Below, piece by piece: positions 5,985 to 13,847 of a stretch of 18,375 nucleotides of DNA (position 1 is the first letter of the stretch; each line of letters starts with the position of its first letter). This DNA comes from an uncultured Methanobrevibacter sp. (lineage in GTDB: Archaea; Methanobacteriota; Methanobacteria; Methanobacteriales; Methanobacteriaceae). The notes under the pieces were generated by a model. It ran no database searches. It was not told where the DNA came from and was given only the letters and a program-made list of their open reading frames with translations. Both the position numbers and the translations under genes were made by a program. The stretch is from positions 360-18,734 of the forward strand of contig NZ_OMWD01000043.1 of NCBI RefSeq assembly GCF_900314695.1, given 5' to 3'.

Positions 5985-7178
5985 TTATTTTTCACTAGCT
6001 GACAAACCTGCCAGATAACCTGTCGAAAAGGCAATTTTCAGATTATAGCCACCGGTCGGACCGTGAACATCCAAAACCTCACCTGCAAAATAAAGACCAG
6101 GTGTCAATGTTGATTCCATCGTTTTCGGATTGACATACTTTAAATCAACACCACCGACAGTCACTTTAGCCAGATTATCGTTGAAACCAATGATTTTAAA
6201 AGTGAATCTTTTCAGGTTTTCAACCAATCTGTTTTTGCTTTTCTTGTTGATTCTGGATAATTGAACTTCGCCATCCAAATCAATTTCACTTAAAAAGAAG
6301 TCGATGAAACTGTTTGTCAAAAACAATTTCAGATAATTCTTAAGCATTGTCTTTCCCTTGGACTGGAAATCTGATGTGAAACTCTTAAAAAGCTCTTCAC
6401 GACCATATTCTGGGCATAAATCAATAGCTATCTCCAAATCCACTTCAGGGTCATTCTCCAACAGGTTATGACTTATACCTTCAGATATCTCATTGCTTAA
6501 GTTTATAATTCCCGGACCAGTCAAACCGACATGTGAAAAGAGTACATTTCCCCTTACCCTGCTTTTCTTATAACTTATAACAACATCATTTAGAGTTATG
6601 CCGGCAATGTCTGACAAATCCTTTTCGGTAATTAACGGTGAAAGCCCATATTTGATGTCAGTCAATGGCTGTGAAGTCAAAGAGTAATTTTTTATATTGC
6701 AACCGGTCTGCGGATAGGTTACACCGCCGGTAGCGATTATAATCTTATCTGCTTTTATCTCATCATTAATAATAAAGTCTTCAGTTATCGTTTTTACTTC
6801 AAAGTTATAACTTATAACTACATTATCCAACTTTTTAATGAGACCGTCCAAGACATCACTTGACTTTTCGCTTTTTGGAAAAACACGGTTGTTATCCTCC
6901 TGGATAAATTCAAAATCAAAAAGAGAAAACAAATCTTCATTTGTAAATGTATAAAAAGAGTGTTTAAGGAAATTTTTATTGTTAAAAGAATTCAACAACT
7001 GTTTTATTGGCTTGTTGTTGGTGATATTGCATCTTCCGCCACCGGTCAGCAGGAGTTTTCGACCAAGGGACGGATTCTTTTCAAGCAATATTACACTGGA
7101 GGAATTTTGACTGGCCGCAATTGCAGCCATCATTCCAGCAGGTCCTCCACCAATAACAGCTATATCATATTCTTTCAT
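5985..7178 (-). CDS. BaiN/HI0933-family NAD(P)/FAD-dependent oxidoreductase
   Basis: From the ATG at 7178 the protein has 397 residues. The N-terminus is a dinucleotide-binding fold, YDIAVIGGGPAGMMAA, followed by LLEKNPSLGRK and GGGRCNITNN, a hallmark of the HI0933/YhiN/BaiN flavoproteins. ATGGVTYPQTG occurs in the middle. The C-terminal FAGEVLDVHGPTGGYNLKIAFSTGYLAG is the second family signature. BaiN reduces bile-acid double bonds in a gut clostridium; for most members, including this one, the substrate is unknown. The open frame extends 21 codons further, to 7241, but that would overlap aspS, and the dinucleotide fold starts right after MKEYD, so 7178 is preferred. It follows aspS by 20 nt and is probably cotranscribed, although no clear ribosome site is seen. 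Confidence 0.92.
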   Translation of the reverse strand: MKEYDIAVIGGGPAGMMAAIAASQNSSSVILLEKNPSLGRKLLLTGGGRCNITNNKPIKQLLNSFNNKNFLKHSFYTFTNEDLFSLFDFEFIQEDNNRVFPKSEKSSDVLDGLIKKLDNVVISYNFEVKTITEDFIINDEIKADKIIIATGGVTYPQTGCNIKNYSLTSQPLTDIKYGLSPLITEKDLSDIAGITLNDVVISYKKSRVRGNVLFSHVGLTGPGIINLSNEISEGISHNLLENDPEVDLEIAIDLCPEYGREELFKSFTSDFQSKGKTMLKNYLKLFLTNSFIDFFLSEIDLDGEVQLSRINKKSKNRLVENLKRFTFKIIGFNDNLAKVTVGGVDLKYVNPKTMESTLTPGLYFAGEVLDVHGPTGGYNLKIAFSTGYLAGLSASEK

Positions 7179-7198
7179 TTTAATCAAAAAAAGAAAAT

Positions 7199-8518
7199 TT
7201 AAGGGGTTAATCTGTGTCTGTCTCTTGGGAAGAGTACACATTCACGGATGTTTTCAGAGCCGGTTAATACCATGGTTAACCTGTCGGCACCTACACCCCA
7301 ACCTGCATGAGGAGGCATACCATATTCAAATGCTTTAAGATAGCTTCCAAATCCAGCAGGGTTTAATCCTCTTTCTTCTATTTGTTTTACGAGCAAATCG
7401 TATTGATGAACACGAGTAGCACCAGAAGATAACTCTAAGTTGTTGTACATTAAATCAAAGGCATGAGAGTATTTTTCATCGCCGTCTACAGGCATGACAT
7501 AGAACGGTTTGATTTCACTTGGCCATCTGGTCAAGAAGTAGAATCCACCCATTGTGTCACCTAATGCCTTTTCAGCTTCACGAGACAAGTCTTCTCCCCA
7601 TTCCATTTCAACATCTTTGGAGTTTACGATATCAAGTGCTTCATCATAGGTCACAACAGGGAAATCACCAGAAGGCACTTCAAGTTCATGGCCTAAAATG
7701 TCCAATTCATCAGCACAGTTTTCATTAACATCTTTCAATACCTGAATGATCATGTCGTTTAAGATTTTCATTACATCTTCATCGTCAGCAAATGATGCTT
7801 CTGCATCAATGGAAACAGCTTCGTTCAAGTGTCTTAAGGTATCGTGCTCTTCAGCCCTGAAGATTTGACCTATTTCGAATACCTTATCCATTCCACTAGC
7901 CATCATCATCTGTTTGTATAATTGTGGAGATTGGCCAAGGAAAGCCTCTTTTTCAAAGTATGTAATTGGGAATAATTCAGTTCCTCCTTCAGTAGCTGAA
8001 GCTACAAGTTTAGGAGTGTTAATTTCATAAAATCCATTATCATAGAAGAAATCTCTGATAGTATGGAACATTTGACCTTTAATTTTGAAAATTGCTGAAA
8101 CATTTTCTTTTCTGATATCCAAGAATCTTGAATCTAATCTTGTATCAATTCCAGCTTTAACTTTTTCAGTTGGATCCATTGGTAAAGGCTGGTTAGCTAA
8201 GTTTAAAATTTTAACTTCTTTTGGTAAAATTTCAACGCCGTTTGGAGCTTTAGGAGCTTCCTGAGCAGTACCTTTAATAGCTACAACTGATTCTTTTCTT
8301 AAATTTCTTAATTCTTCTAATATTTCTGCTTCTACTTTTTTACTTGGAGCTGTAATTTGAACTCTACCAGTTACATCACGTAGAATTACAAACATGATTC
8401 CACCAAAGTCACGGATTTCATGTACCCAACCCATGACGGTAATGTCACTGCCTGCAATTTCAGAAGTGCATTCATTAGCGTAATTAGTTCTTCTCCAATC
8501 TTTTAATAAACCTTGCAA
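7199..8518 (-). CDS. aspS: Aspartyl-tRNA synthetase, archaeal type (class II)
   Basis: The protein has 439 residues from the TTG at 8518. It begins LQGLLKDWRRTNYANE, typical of archaeal AspRS, and has an OB-fold anticodon domain (GWVHEIRDFGGIMF). Class II motif 2 is FRAEEHDTLRHLNEA and motif 3 is GWGVGADRLTMVL near the C-terminus. I prefer the TTG because GAGGTG at 8525-8530 lies 6 nt before it; the GTG that opens the longest frame (8527) is part of that ribosome site. The His in GWVH resembles what I recall for archaeal enzymes that also charge tRNA-Asn with aspartate, for later amidation by GatCAB. It is first gene of a pair with the flavoprotein. Confidence 0.95.
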   Translation of the reverse strand: MQGLLKDWRRTNYANECTSEIAGSDITVMGWVHEIRDFGGIMFVILRDVTGRVQITAPSKKVEAEILEELRNLRKESVVAIKGTAQEAPKAPNGVEILPKEVKILNLANQPLPMDPTEKVKAGIDTRLDSRFLDIRKENVSAIFKIKGQMFHTIRDFFYDNGFYEINTPKLVASATEGGTELFPITYFEKEAFLGQSPQLYKQMMMASGMDKVFEIGQIFRAEEHDTLRHLNEAVSIDAEASFADDEDVMKILNDMIIQVLKDVNENCADELDILGHELEVPSGDFPVVTYDEALDIVNSKDVEMEWGEDLSREAEKALGDTMGGFYFLTRWPSEIKPFYVMPVDGDEKYSHAFDLMYNNLELSSGATRVHQYDLLVKQIEERGLNPAGFGSYLKAFEYGMPPHAGWGVGADRLTMVLTGSENIRECVLFPRDRHRLTP

Positions 8519-8712
8519 ATTATTCACCTCGCGGTTTTAAAAAAATCAATAATAATGATAAATTTTCATTATAATTTTAGTTTAGTTTTAATGTTTAATA
8601 AACATATGTGAAATAGGAATAGGAAAAAAACTAGCTGAAAAAAATATTTTGAATTAAAAAATGAGTTATCAGATTTTAAAAAAATAAAAAAAGAAAAAAT
8701 AATAAAAAATTA

Positions 8713-9891
8713 TTATTTAATGAATTTAGTATCGTCCAGTTGACCGGTTTTAGCATCTACAGTGATTATACCCATATCCTGATTATTATGAGTACTGTCC
8801 ACAATATAGAATTCGTAAGTGTCTCCGGATTGCTCATATTTGTCAATCTCATAGCCCTTTAAATTTATTAAGTACTGTTCTACAAGCTGTTTACAGTCTT
8901 CATATGAGTATTTAGGAGTATTACTGGATGAACTTGAAGATGGATTTGATGGGCTTGAACTAGGACTAGCTACTGCACCACCGCTTGATGAACCTGAAGA
9001 AGCAGGTTGGCTAGGACTTGAAGATGCAGGGCTTGAACTAGCAGAGCTACTTTGGGATGAACTTGGAGCATTGTTGGAAGAAGAACTGTCATTCATCAAT
9101 TTTGTAGATACTTCATTAGCCAAATCATCACCGGATGAAGTAGTATTTTTACCGCCAGCAGCAGAAGTTGCATTACCAGTATCAGTAATTATCACATCAT
9201 CAGCATTAGAATGGTCAGCTGAATCACTTATTGAATCATTTGAATAGACACCATCTGAATCAGGTATAAATTCAATATTTACAAACTGATTAGCATGAAT
9301 TTCATTAAACTGATCTATTACAGGTACAATATTAAGTTGGAAAAGATTTAAATTGAAAATATTAGTATCCACATCAGCTATAAGAAGCATTATTAAATTG
9401 AAATCCTTATCTTTAGTCATAGTTGGAGGAGCAACATTTAAAACAGGAACAGGTTTTTGAGATTTGTGATTATCACTAAATACAATATTGTTTGCTATTT
9501 GAGTAGTAAGTCCACCATCTTTAGAACTGACTGAAACTCCTTCCTGACCATTAGTTACTAATATGTTTATTGTGTCACCTTTTTTAAATGCGACTGATTG
9601 CGGAGGTTGATTTTCAACAGGTACGATTTTCGAATTTTTAGTATTTTTCAAATAATTAATCATTGAATCATTGTTTTTGAATGTGTGAATAGTGACACCA
9701 TATTTACTGTCCTTATACACACCATCCCCGGTTTTAACAAAATTAGAATCTGAAGGCACTGAAATCTTAATACCATCAAATACTTCTTGTTTCATTGACT
9801 GGTCGCTGCTTAAAACATTTGCACCGACTAAACCTACGGAAATGATACCAACGATTACAATAAGAAATAAGACATGAGTATCAATTTTCAT
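8713..9891 (-). CDS. Membrane-anchored or secreted Ser/Pro-rich protein with PepSY-like C-terminus
   Basis: The protein has 392 residues. Residues 7-26 form a hydrophobic N-terminal segment, either a signal peptide or an anchor, so the rest faces outward. Residues 30-210 are a globular region I cannot assign; ISVPSDSNF with a lone Cys-free beta-rich pattern recalls small archaeal surface domains. Residues about 269-324 are a low-complexity linker of Ser, Pro and Gly. The final 65 residues (YSYEDCKQLVEQYL, then ITVDAKTGQLDD) look like a PepSY-type domain, whose members are often protease inhibitors or extracytoplasmic sensors. The start is an ATG with AGGTGA 7 nt upstream. The gene is divergent from the zinc-ribbon membrane protein. 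Function is unknown. Confidence 0.8.
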   Translation of the reverse strand: MKIDTHVLFLIVIVGIISVGLVGANVLSSDQSMKQEVFDGIKISVPSDSNFVKTGDGVYKDSKYGVTIHTFKNNDSMINYLKNTKNSKIVPVENQPPQSVAFKKGDTINILVTNGQEGVSVSSKDGGLTTQIANNIVFSDNHKSQKPVPVLNVAPPTMTKDKDFNLIMLLIADVDTNIFNLNLFQLNIVPVIDQFNEIHANQFVNIEFIPDSDGVYSNDSISDSADHSNADDVIITDTGNATSAAGGKNTTSSGDDLANEVSTKLMNDSSSSNNAPSSSQSSSASSSPASSSPSQPASSGSSSGGAVASPSSSPSNPSSSSSSNTPKYSYEDCKQLVEQYLINLKGYEIDKYEQSGDTYEFYIVDSTHNNQDMGIITVDAKTGQLDDTKFIK

Positions 9892-10003
9892 TAACTTTCA
9901 CCTAAATTATATTATGTATATAACTTATGTTTTTTATGATATAAATACTAAAACAAATAAATACAATATTAACAAAAAAATGCAAAAAAAGGTGTTATGG
10001 AAT
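9892..10003. promoter_or_regulatory. Divergent promoter region
   Basis: The 112 nt between the two divergent starts hold AT-rich boxes for both directions. On the plus strand TATAAATA (9940-9947) would place transcription start near 9967-9970, giving a 35-nt leader with AGGTG (9990-9994) 9 nt before the ATG at 10004. On the minus strand TATATACATAATATAA lies just upstream of the AGGTGA ribosome site of the Ser-rich gene. Confidence 0.45.
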
Positions 10004-10951
10004 ATGGTTAAATGTCCAAAATGCGGAAATGAAGCTCATGACAACCCATATTGTGCCAATTGTGGTACTAAAATCGAAAAGGAGATAATTTGTCCAGAGT
10101 GCAATCAAAAACTTGATGAATCAAGTGCATTTTGTCCAAACTGTGGCACAAAACTTGAAGATTCAGGTGAAGAAGAAAATAAAGACAACGAAAATGAAGC
10201 TTCACAAGAAAAAACTGAAGATAAAGAAGAAACCGATAAAAAAGATACCGAAGACAACAAAGAAGAAAGCAAAGACGAAGCTTCACAAGAAGAAGAAACC
10301 GATAAAAAAGATACCGAAGACAACAAAGAAGAAAGCAAAGACGAAGCTTCACAAGAAGAAGAAACCGATAAAAAAGATACCGAAGATGAAAAGGAAGAGC
10401 CTAAGGAAGAAATTAAAGAAACTACTTCAAATACAGATGATGGTGAAAAAGAGTATTGCCCATTTTGCCATACTGAAATTGATGATGAAACCGATTTCTG
10501 TCCGGAATGCGGAAAATCAGTAAATATAGACAAGCAGTCAATGAGCGGAATAAAAAATACAATAAACTTCAAAAACCTAATAGTATGTTCCATAATTTCC
10601 ATCATACTTTCAGTATTTATTTCATTAATCTTTTGTTACATATTCGCAGGCATGCATGGAGATTACTATCCGATAGGATTCATAATAAGCTTGATTATAA
10701 CCATAGGAATATTCGGATCATTTAAAGATATAATAAATGGCGGATTACTTGGAATTGTTACAGGACTTGTATTGGGATTATTAAGCAATTACATTGTTGA
10801 GCTTTCAAGCGGGTTCACCTTCAGTTACGAAATGCTCTTCGGATACTCCGCTGTAATATTCACAATATTCGGACTGATAATGGGAATAATTGCAGTAAAA
10901 ATCCTAAGAAAACCAGTGAAAAAACTTATCGATGTCGATAAAATATTATAA
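10004..10951 (+). CDS. Three-zinc-ribbon membrane protein with acidic tandem-repeat linker
   Basis: From the ATG at 10004 the protein has 315 residues. Two zinc ribbons open it: CPKCG with CANCG (Cys 4, 7, 17, 20) and CPECN with CPNCG (Cys 30, 33, 44, 47). A highly charged Glu/Lys/Asp linker spans about 52-150 and contains two full and one partial copy of a 22-residue unit (DEASQEEETDKKDTEDNKEESK split across copies). A third ribbon follows (Cys 152, 155, 166, 169), then four hydrophobic segments (about 192-216, 222-240, 244-264, 280-302). The ribbons would face the cytoplasm as a binding platform tethered to the membrane; this is inference. The longer frame from 9914 has no ribosome site, whereas AGGTG precedes 10004. 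Many archaeal membrane proteins carry such an N-terminal ribbon, with function mostly unknown. Confidence 0.85.
   Translation: MVKCPKCGNEAHDNPYCANCGTKIEKEIICPECNQKLDESSAFCPNCGTKLEDSGEEENKDNENEASQEKTEDKEETDKKDTEDNKEESKDEASQEEETDKKDTEDNKEESKDEASQEEETDKKDTEDEKEEPKEEIKETTSNTDDGEKEYCPFCHTEIDDETDFCPECGKSVNIDKQSMSGIKNTINFKNLIVCSIISIILSVFISLIFCYIFAGMHGDYYPIGFIISLIITIGIFGSFKDIINGGLLGIVTGLVLGLLSNYIVELSSGFTFSYEMLFGYSAVIFTIFGLIMGIIAVKILRKPVKKLIDVDKIL
10196..10390 (+). repeat. 66-bp in-frame tandem repeat in the zinc-ribbon gene
   Basis: Units begin with GAAGCTTCACAAGAA at 10196, 10277 and 10343. The second unit is exactly 66 bp (22 codons). The first is 81 bp because of a 15-bp insertion-like difference, and the third is truncated near 10390. 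Copies are almost identical at DNA level, pointing to recent expansion by slippage or unequal crossing-over, which would change linker length without breaking the frame. Confidence 0.9.
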
Positions 10952-10971
10952 ATAGCTAAATTTAGCTATTT
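10950..10971. terminator. Palindromic hairpin between convergent genes
   Basis: AAATAGCTAAA followed by TTTAGCTATTT is a perfect 22-nt palindrome. The plus strand runs on into TTCAAATTTTTTTT. It covers the stop codons of both the zinc-ribbon gene (end 10951) and the acetyltransferase (TAG at 10966-10968), so it likely terminates both. Confidence 0.6.
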
Positions 10972-11511
10972 TTCAAATTTTTTTTGATCTAATTTTTTAA
11001 CTATTTTTGCAGGAACGCCAACGGCAACCTCGTAGTCGCCAACATCTTTTGTAACGATGGCTCCGGCTCCCACAATGGCATATTCACCTATTGTCACACC
11101 AGGAAGAATACTTGCACCGGCACCAATCCATGCTCCTTTTTTGATATGTATCGGCTTGCAAAGCAAAACCTGTCTGTCATATTCATCATGATTATTTGAG
11201 AGCAATTGAACATTTGCCGCAAGCATTACATCATCTTCAATGGTAATTCCGCCACGTGCCATTGCAAGACAGTTGGAATTGATGAAAACATTGTTTCCAA
11301 TCTTCAGTCTATCCAAGGCCGCACCGGACAAAGGCGCCTGAACCATTGAGTTTTCACCAATGTTATCACCAAAAAGCTCCTTTAATACTTCTCCATATTC
11401 AGGAGTCATTGGCATTGTATGATTAAGCCGAAAAAGAATTTCATTCATTTTAAAGGCTTCTTGCAGTTCCTCTTCAGAAAGATTATCCATATCTACTCGT
11501 TCAAAATCCAT
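10966..11511 (-). CDS. Hexapeptide-repeat O-acetyltransferase (maltose/galactoside acetyltransferase type)
   Basis: From the ATG at 11511 the protein has 181 residues. The N-terminal helical part (LSEEELQEAFKMNEILFRLN) corresponds to the cap of sugar acetyltransferases. From residue about 67 on, the chain has left-handed beta-helix repeats (IGNNVFINSN, IEDDVMLAAN, IGAGASILPGVTIG, AIVGAGAIVTKDV). His108 in SNNHDEYDR is at the position of the LacA catalytic histidine. VGVPAKIVKK near the end is the usual coenzyme A-contacting strand. Homologues acetylate sugars with acetyl-CoA; a role in surface glycans is possible but not shown here. The longest frame starts at 11544, but GGTGAT 4 nt before 11511 and the homologue pattern favour the shorter form. 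Confidence 0.9.
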   Translation of the reverse strand: MDFERVDMDNLSEEELQEAFKMNEILFRLNHTMPMTPEYGEVLKELFGDNIGENSMVQAPLSGAALDRLKIGNNVFINSNCLAMARGGITIEDDVMLAANVQLLSNNHDEYDRQVLLCKPIHIKKGAWIGAGASILPGVTIGEYAIVGAGAIVTKDVGDYEVAVGVPAKIVKKLDQKKFEK

Positions 11512-11687
11512 CAAATCACCATATACAATATATATTACATCCAATATTTAATAATTACCATTATATCCTATTTCCAATATAAAGCTACGATTCAAGTTAA
11601 ATAATGATTTTTCTATGAAATAGATAAGTATTTAATATATTAAAAACATAAAATCCGATATTAATAAAATAAAAACTTTTAAGTTGG

Positions 11688-11695
11688 TTATAAAT
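11688..11695 (+). promoter_or_regulatory. TATA-box candidate for the 200/58-residue gene pair
   Basis: TTATAAAT lies where transcription would start near 11717, leaving a leader of about 32 nt that contains GGAGG at 11738-11742, 6 nt before the ATG at 11749. Confidence 0.4.
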
Positions 11696-11748
11696 CAATT
11701 TTTCAAGAAAACAGCAATATTTCACTGATAAAGCAATGGAGGCAAAAT

Positions 11749-12351
11749 ATGGAGAAAAAATCATATCACGATTTTGAACTAATTTCAAGCGAAAAGGAAA
11801 TTAATAATTTCATATCCCACAATAAAAATACACTGAAAATCCTTAAGGAATTAAAACCGCTATTGAAAAAACATTTTCCCAATTGTAATTATTCATTAGA
11901 GCTTTGTGAAAAATTAGGTTGGACAACAGAAACAAAATTACTATTAAATATAGAAGTTAGTGAAAAAATGTTTTTTAATGGAATGTTAAAGCATTTTAAT
12001 GAAATTTACAAAGAAATAGAACCATTAATTGAAAATATTGAAAATACAGTTGTTCTGTTCCCAGTAATAAAAAACAAAAAATTTGAAAAGATGGATAACA
12101 ATTCCGCAATAAATCTAATTGCACGAACAGCATACTTCAACAATTACAATGATGGGATAATTCAACGGGAAGTGAGTTTTAGAGAAATCCCCAAATCCCA
12201 ACAGGAAAAGGAAATAATTGAATATTGCAAAACTCATGAAAATCCAAATATTTCAGACATTGTCTATGACCTGCAATTGCAGCTTTTTGATGTGGATGAC
12301 ATATTAACAGAACTGGAAGAAAAAGGAATTGAAATGAATGTTAAATATTAG
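11749..12351 (+). CDS. Unrecognised soluble 200-residue protein
   Basis: I do not recognise the family. The start is well supported by GGAGG 6 nt upstream. The protein is predicted soluble, mostly helical and rich in Lys, Glu and Asn, with no signal peptide or membrane segment. The middle (residues about 60-110) could be mixed alpha/beta, with LLLNIEVSEKMFF and NTVVLFPVIKNKKFEK. The last 50 residues (EIIEYCKTHENPNISDIVYDL, then DVDDILTELEEKGI) have the helix spacing of a winged-helix module, with an acidic second helix that would fit protein contact as well as DNA binding. Its stop is followed 8 nt later by a second small gene, suggesting a functional pair. Confidence 0.7.
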   Translation: MEKKSYHDFELISSEKEINNFISHNKNTLKILKELKPLLKKHFPNCNYSLELCEKLGWTTETKLLLNIEVSEKMFFNGMLKHFNEIYKEIEPLIENIENTVVLFPVIKNKKFEKMDNNSAINLIARTAYFNNYNDGIIQREVSFREIPKSQQEKEIIEYCKTHENPNISDIVYDLQLQLFDVDDILTELEEKGIEMNVKY

Positions 12352-12359
12352 GTGATTAG

Positions 12360-12536
12360 ATGGGGACTTATGTTAAAAAAGGAGATAAAATTAAAGGAGA
12401 AAGGATACAATGTGAAGCAAGGAAAATTAGCAATCCTGTTCCCATTCCAAAAAGTGGCCGTCACAAAACGCAACAAATAGTTATACGAAACAATGCAGAA
12501 TGTGTGATTAAAAAAGAATCAAAACATAATAAATAA
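12360..12536 (+). CDS. Small basic protein, translationally coupled to the gene before it
   Basis: The frame encodes 58 residues, from MGTYVKKGDKIKGERIQ to KKESKHNK. AGGTGA at 12350-12355 overlaps the stop codon of the upstream gene and lies 4 nt before this ATG, so the two are very probably coupled. The peptide is strongly basic, with two cysteines (18 and 48), a VPIPKSGRHKTQQ segment and beta-prone ends. It has no membrane segment. I do not recognise it. Its charge fits nucleic-acid binding or neutralising an acidic partner. Confidence 0.55.
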   Translation: MGTYVKKGDKIKGERIQCEARKISNPVPIPKSGRHKTQQIVIRNNAECVIKKESKHNK

Positions 12537-12541
12537 AAAGA

Positions 12542-12570
12542 AAGTTTATAAGGACATTACTTATAAACTT
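12542..12570. terminator. 11-bp hairpin between convergent operons
   Basis: AAGTTTATAAG (12542-12552) and CTTATAAACTT (12560-12570) form a perfect stem around a 7-nt loop. It separates the 58-residue gene from the hisD stop codon, which it overlaps, and is a natural bidirectional end point. Confidence 0.55.
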
Positions 12571-13840
12571 ATTTCAATCTTGTTTTGAATGAATTTGCAT
12601 GTGCAAAGAATCCTTCATATTCAGCAATCGGGACTGAAGTTTTTGATAATTCCTTAAGGCCTTCTTTTGTTAATCTTTGAACAGTCGGTTTTTTGATGAA
12701 AGCCTCTGTTGAAAGACCGGAATACATTTTGGCTCCTCCTCCGGTAGGCAAAACATGGTTTGTTCCGGATCCATAATCACCTGCTGCAACTGGGGAATAT
12801 GAACCTAAAAATATTGAACCTGCATTGTTAATGTGTGATAATGTCTCGTCATCGTCTTTAGTGGATATTATTAAGTGTTCTGGAGCGTATTCATTTGTAA
12901 CATAAATTGCCTCATCCATTGTGTTTGTGATAATGATTTTTCCGCTTTTGGACAATGACTCTTCAATAATTTCACGCCTTGGTGCTATTTGGGTTAATTG
13001 ATTAACAAATTCATCTGTTTTAATTGCCAAATCTTTGCTATCAGTTACCAGGAAACATGAAGCGTTTGGGTCATGTTCTGCCTGTGCCAAAATATCAGTT
13101 GCTAAAAATTCAGGATTTGCACTATCATCAGCCAATATCAACACTTCTGATGGACCTGCAGGAAACTCGATATCTACTTGACCATATACCAATTTTTTTG
13201 CTGCAGTAACGAATATATTACCTGGACCTACAATTTTTTCTACTCGAGGTATTGATTCGGTACCATATGCAAGTCCTGCAATTGCCTGAGCACCACCAAC
13301 TTTGTAAATCTCATCAGCACCTGCGATGTCAGCTGCAACCAGAATTGCATCTAAAATTTTTCCATCTTTTTGAGGCGGAGTCACACAGACCACTTTTTTT
13401 ACGCCAGCAATTTTTGCAGGAATTACAGTCATTAATATTGATGAAGGGTAAGCCGCACGACCACCAGGAATATAACATCCAGCAGAGTTAATCGGCCTTA
13501 CAATTTGACCTGCAACTATTCCAGGATTTACCTCCAATTCCCATTCAGATGGAATTTGTTTTTTATGAAATTTTTCAATATTTGATGCGGCTTGTTTCAG
13601 TGCAACAAGTAATGAATCATCTAAAGTATCATAAGCCTCTTCAATTTCATCTTTGGATACTTTCAAATTTTCTATTGTAACCCCATCAAACTTCTCGGTA
13701 TATTCACGAATAGCATCATCCTTATTTAATTTAACGTTGTTTAAAATATCAGAAACTATGTCCAGTACCTTGTTTACATCTTCTTCTGATCTTTTGATTG
13801 TTTCGGTTAAATCTATTTCAGAATAATTTAGTATTTCCAT
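12569..13840 (-). CDS. hisD: Histidinol dehydrogenase
   Basis: The gene encodes 423 residues, full length. The enzyme oxidises L-histidinol to L-histidine in two NAD-dependent steps, the last reactions of histidine synthesis, using zinc. Family signatures are SAGCYIPGGRAAYPSS near 119-134, GPSEVLILAD at 229-238, AQAEHDPNA, EYAPEHLI and the GSGTNHVLPTGG stretch. Zinc ligands match as Q253, H256, D355 and H414, and the catalytic pair as E321-H322. The start is an ATG; GAGGT 9 nt upstream lies at the end of ilvD, only 7 nt separating the genes. Pairing hisD with ilvD alone is not a pathway operon, so this looks like shared amino-acid biosynthetic expression. Confidence 0.97.
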   Translation of the reverse strand: MEILNYSEIDLTETIKRSEEDVNKVLDIVSDILNNVKLNKDDAIREYTEKFDGVTIENLKVSKDEIEEAYDTLDDSLLVALKQAASNIEKFHKKQIPSEWELEVNPGIVAGQIVRPINSAGCYIPGGRAAYPSSILMTVIPAKIAGVKKVVCVTPPQKDGKILDAILVAADIAGADEIYKVGGAQAIAGLAYGTESIPRVEKIVGPGNIFVTAAKKLVYGQVDIEFPAGPSEVLILADDSANPEFLATDILAQAEHDPNASCFLVTDSKDLAIKTDEFVNQLTQIAPRREIIEESLSKSGKIIITNTMDEAIYVTNEYAPEHLIISTKDDDETLSHINNAGSIFLGSYSPVAAGDYGSGTNHVLPTGGGAKMYSGLSTEAFIKKPTVQRLTKEGLKELSKTSVPIAEYEGFFAHANSFKTRLK

Positions 13841-13847
13841 TTTAACA

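Noticed and set aside
7179..7241. Longer N-terminus of the flavoprotein
   Set aside because: It would overlap the 3' end of aspS and adds residues before MKEYDIAVIGGG, where the dinucleotide-binding fold normally begins.
9914..10003. Longer N-terminus of the zinc-ribbon protein
   Set aside because: The added stretch is Lys/Asn/Tyr-rich translation of the promoter region; the TATA box at 9940-9947 would lie inside it, and AGGTG is spaced for the ATG at 10004.
10196..10390. Short CRISPR-like array
   Set aside because: The 66-bp units are direct tandem copies without distinct spacers and are in frame within a coding sequence.
10068..10605. Several long frames in other registers and on the minus strand across the zinc-ribbon gene
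   Set aside because: They are shadows of the tandem GAA/AAA-rich repeat, which is free of stops in several frames.
11597..11788. 63-residue minus-strand frame upstream of the 200-residue gene
   Set aside because: No ribosome site; it overlaps the promoter and start of the plus-strand gene, which has strong signals.
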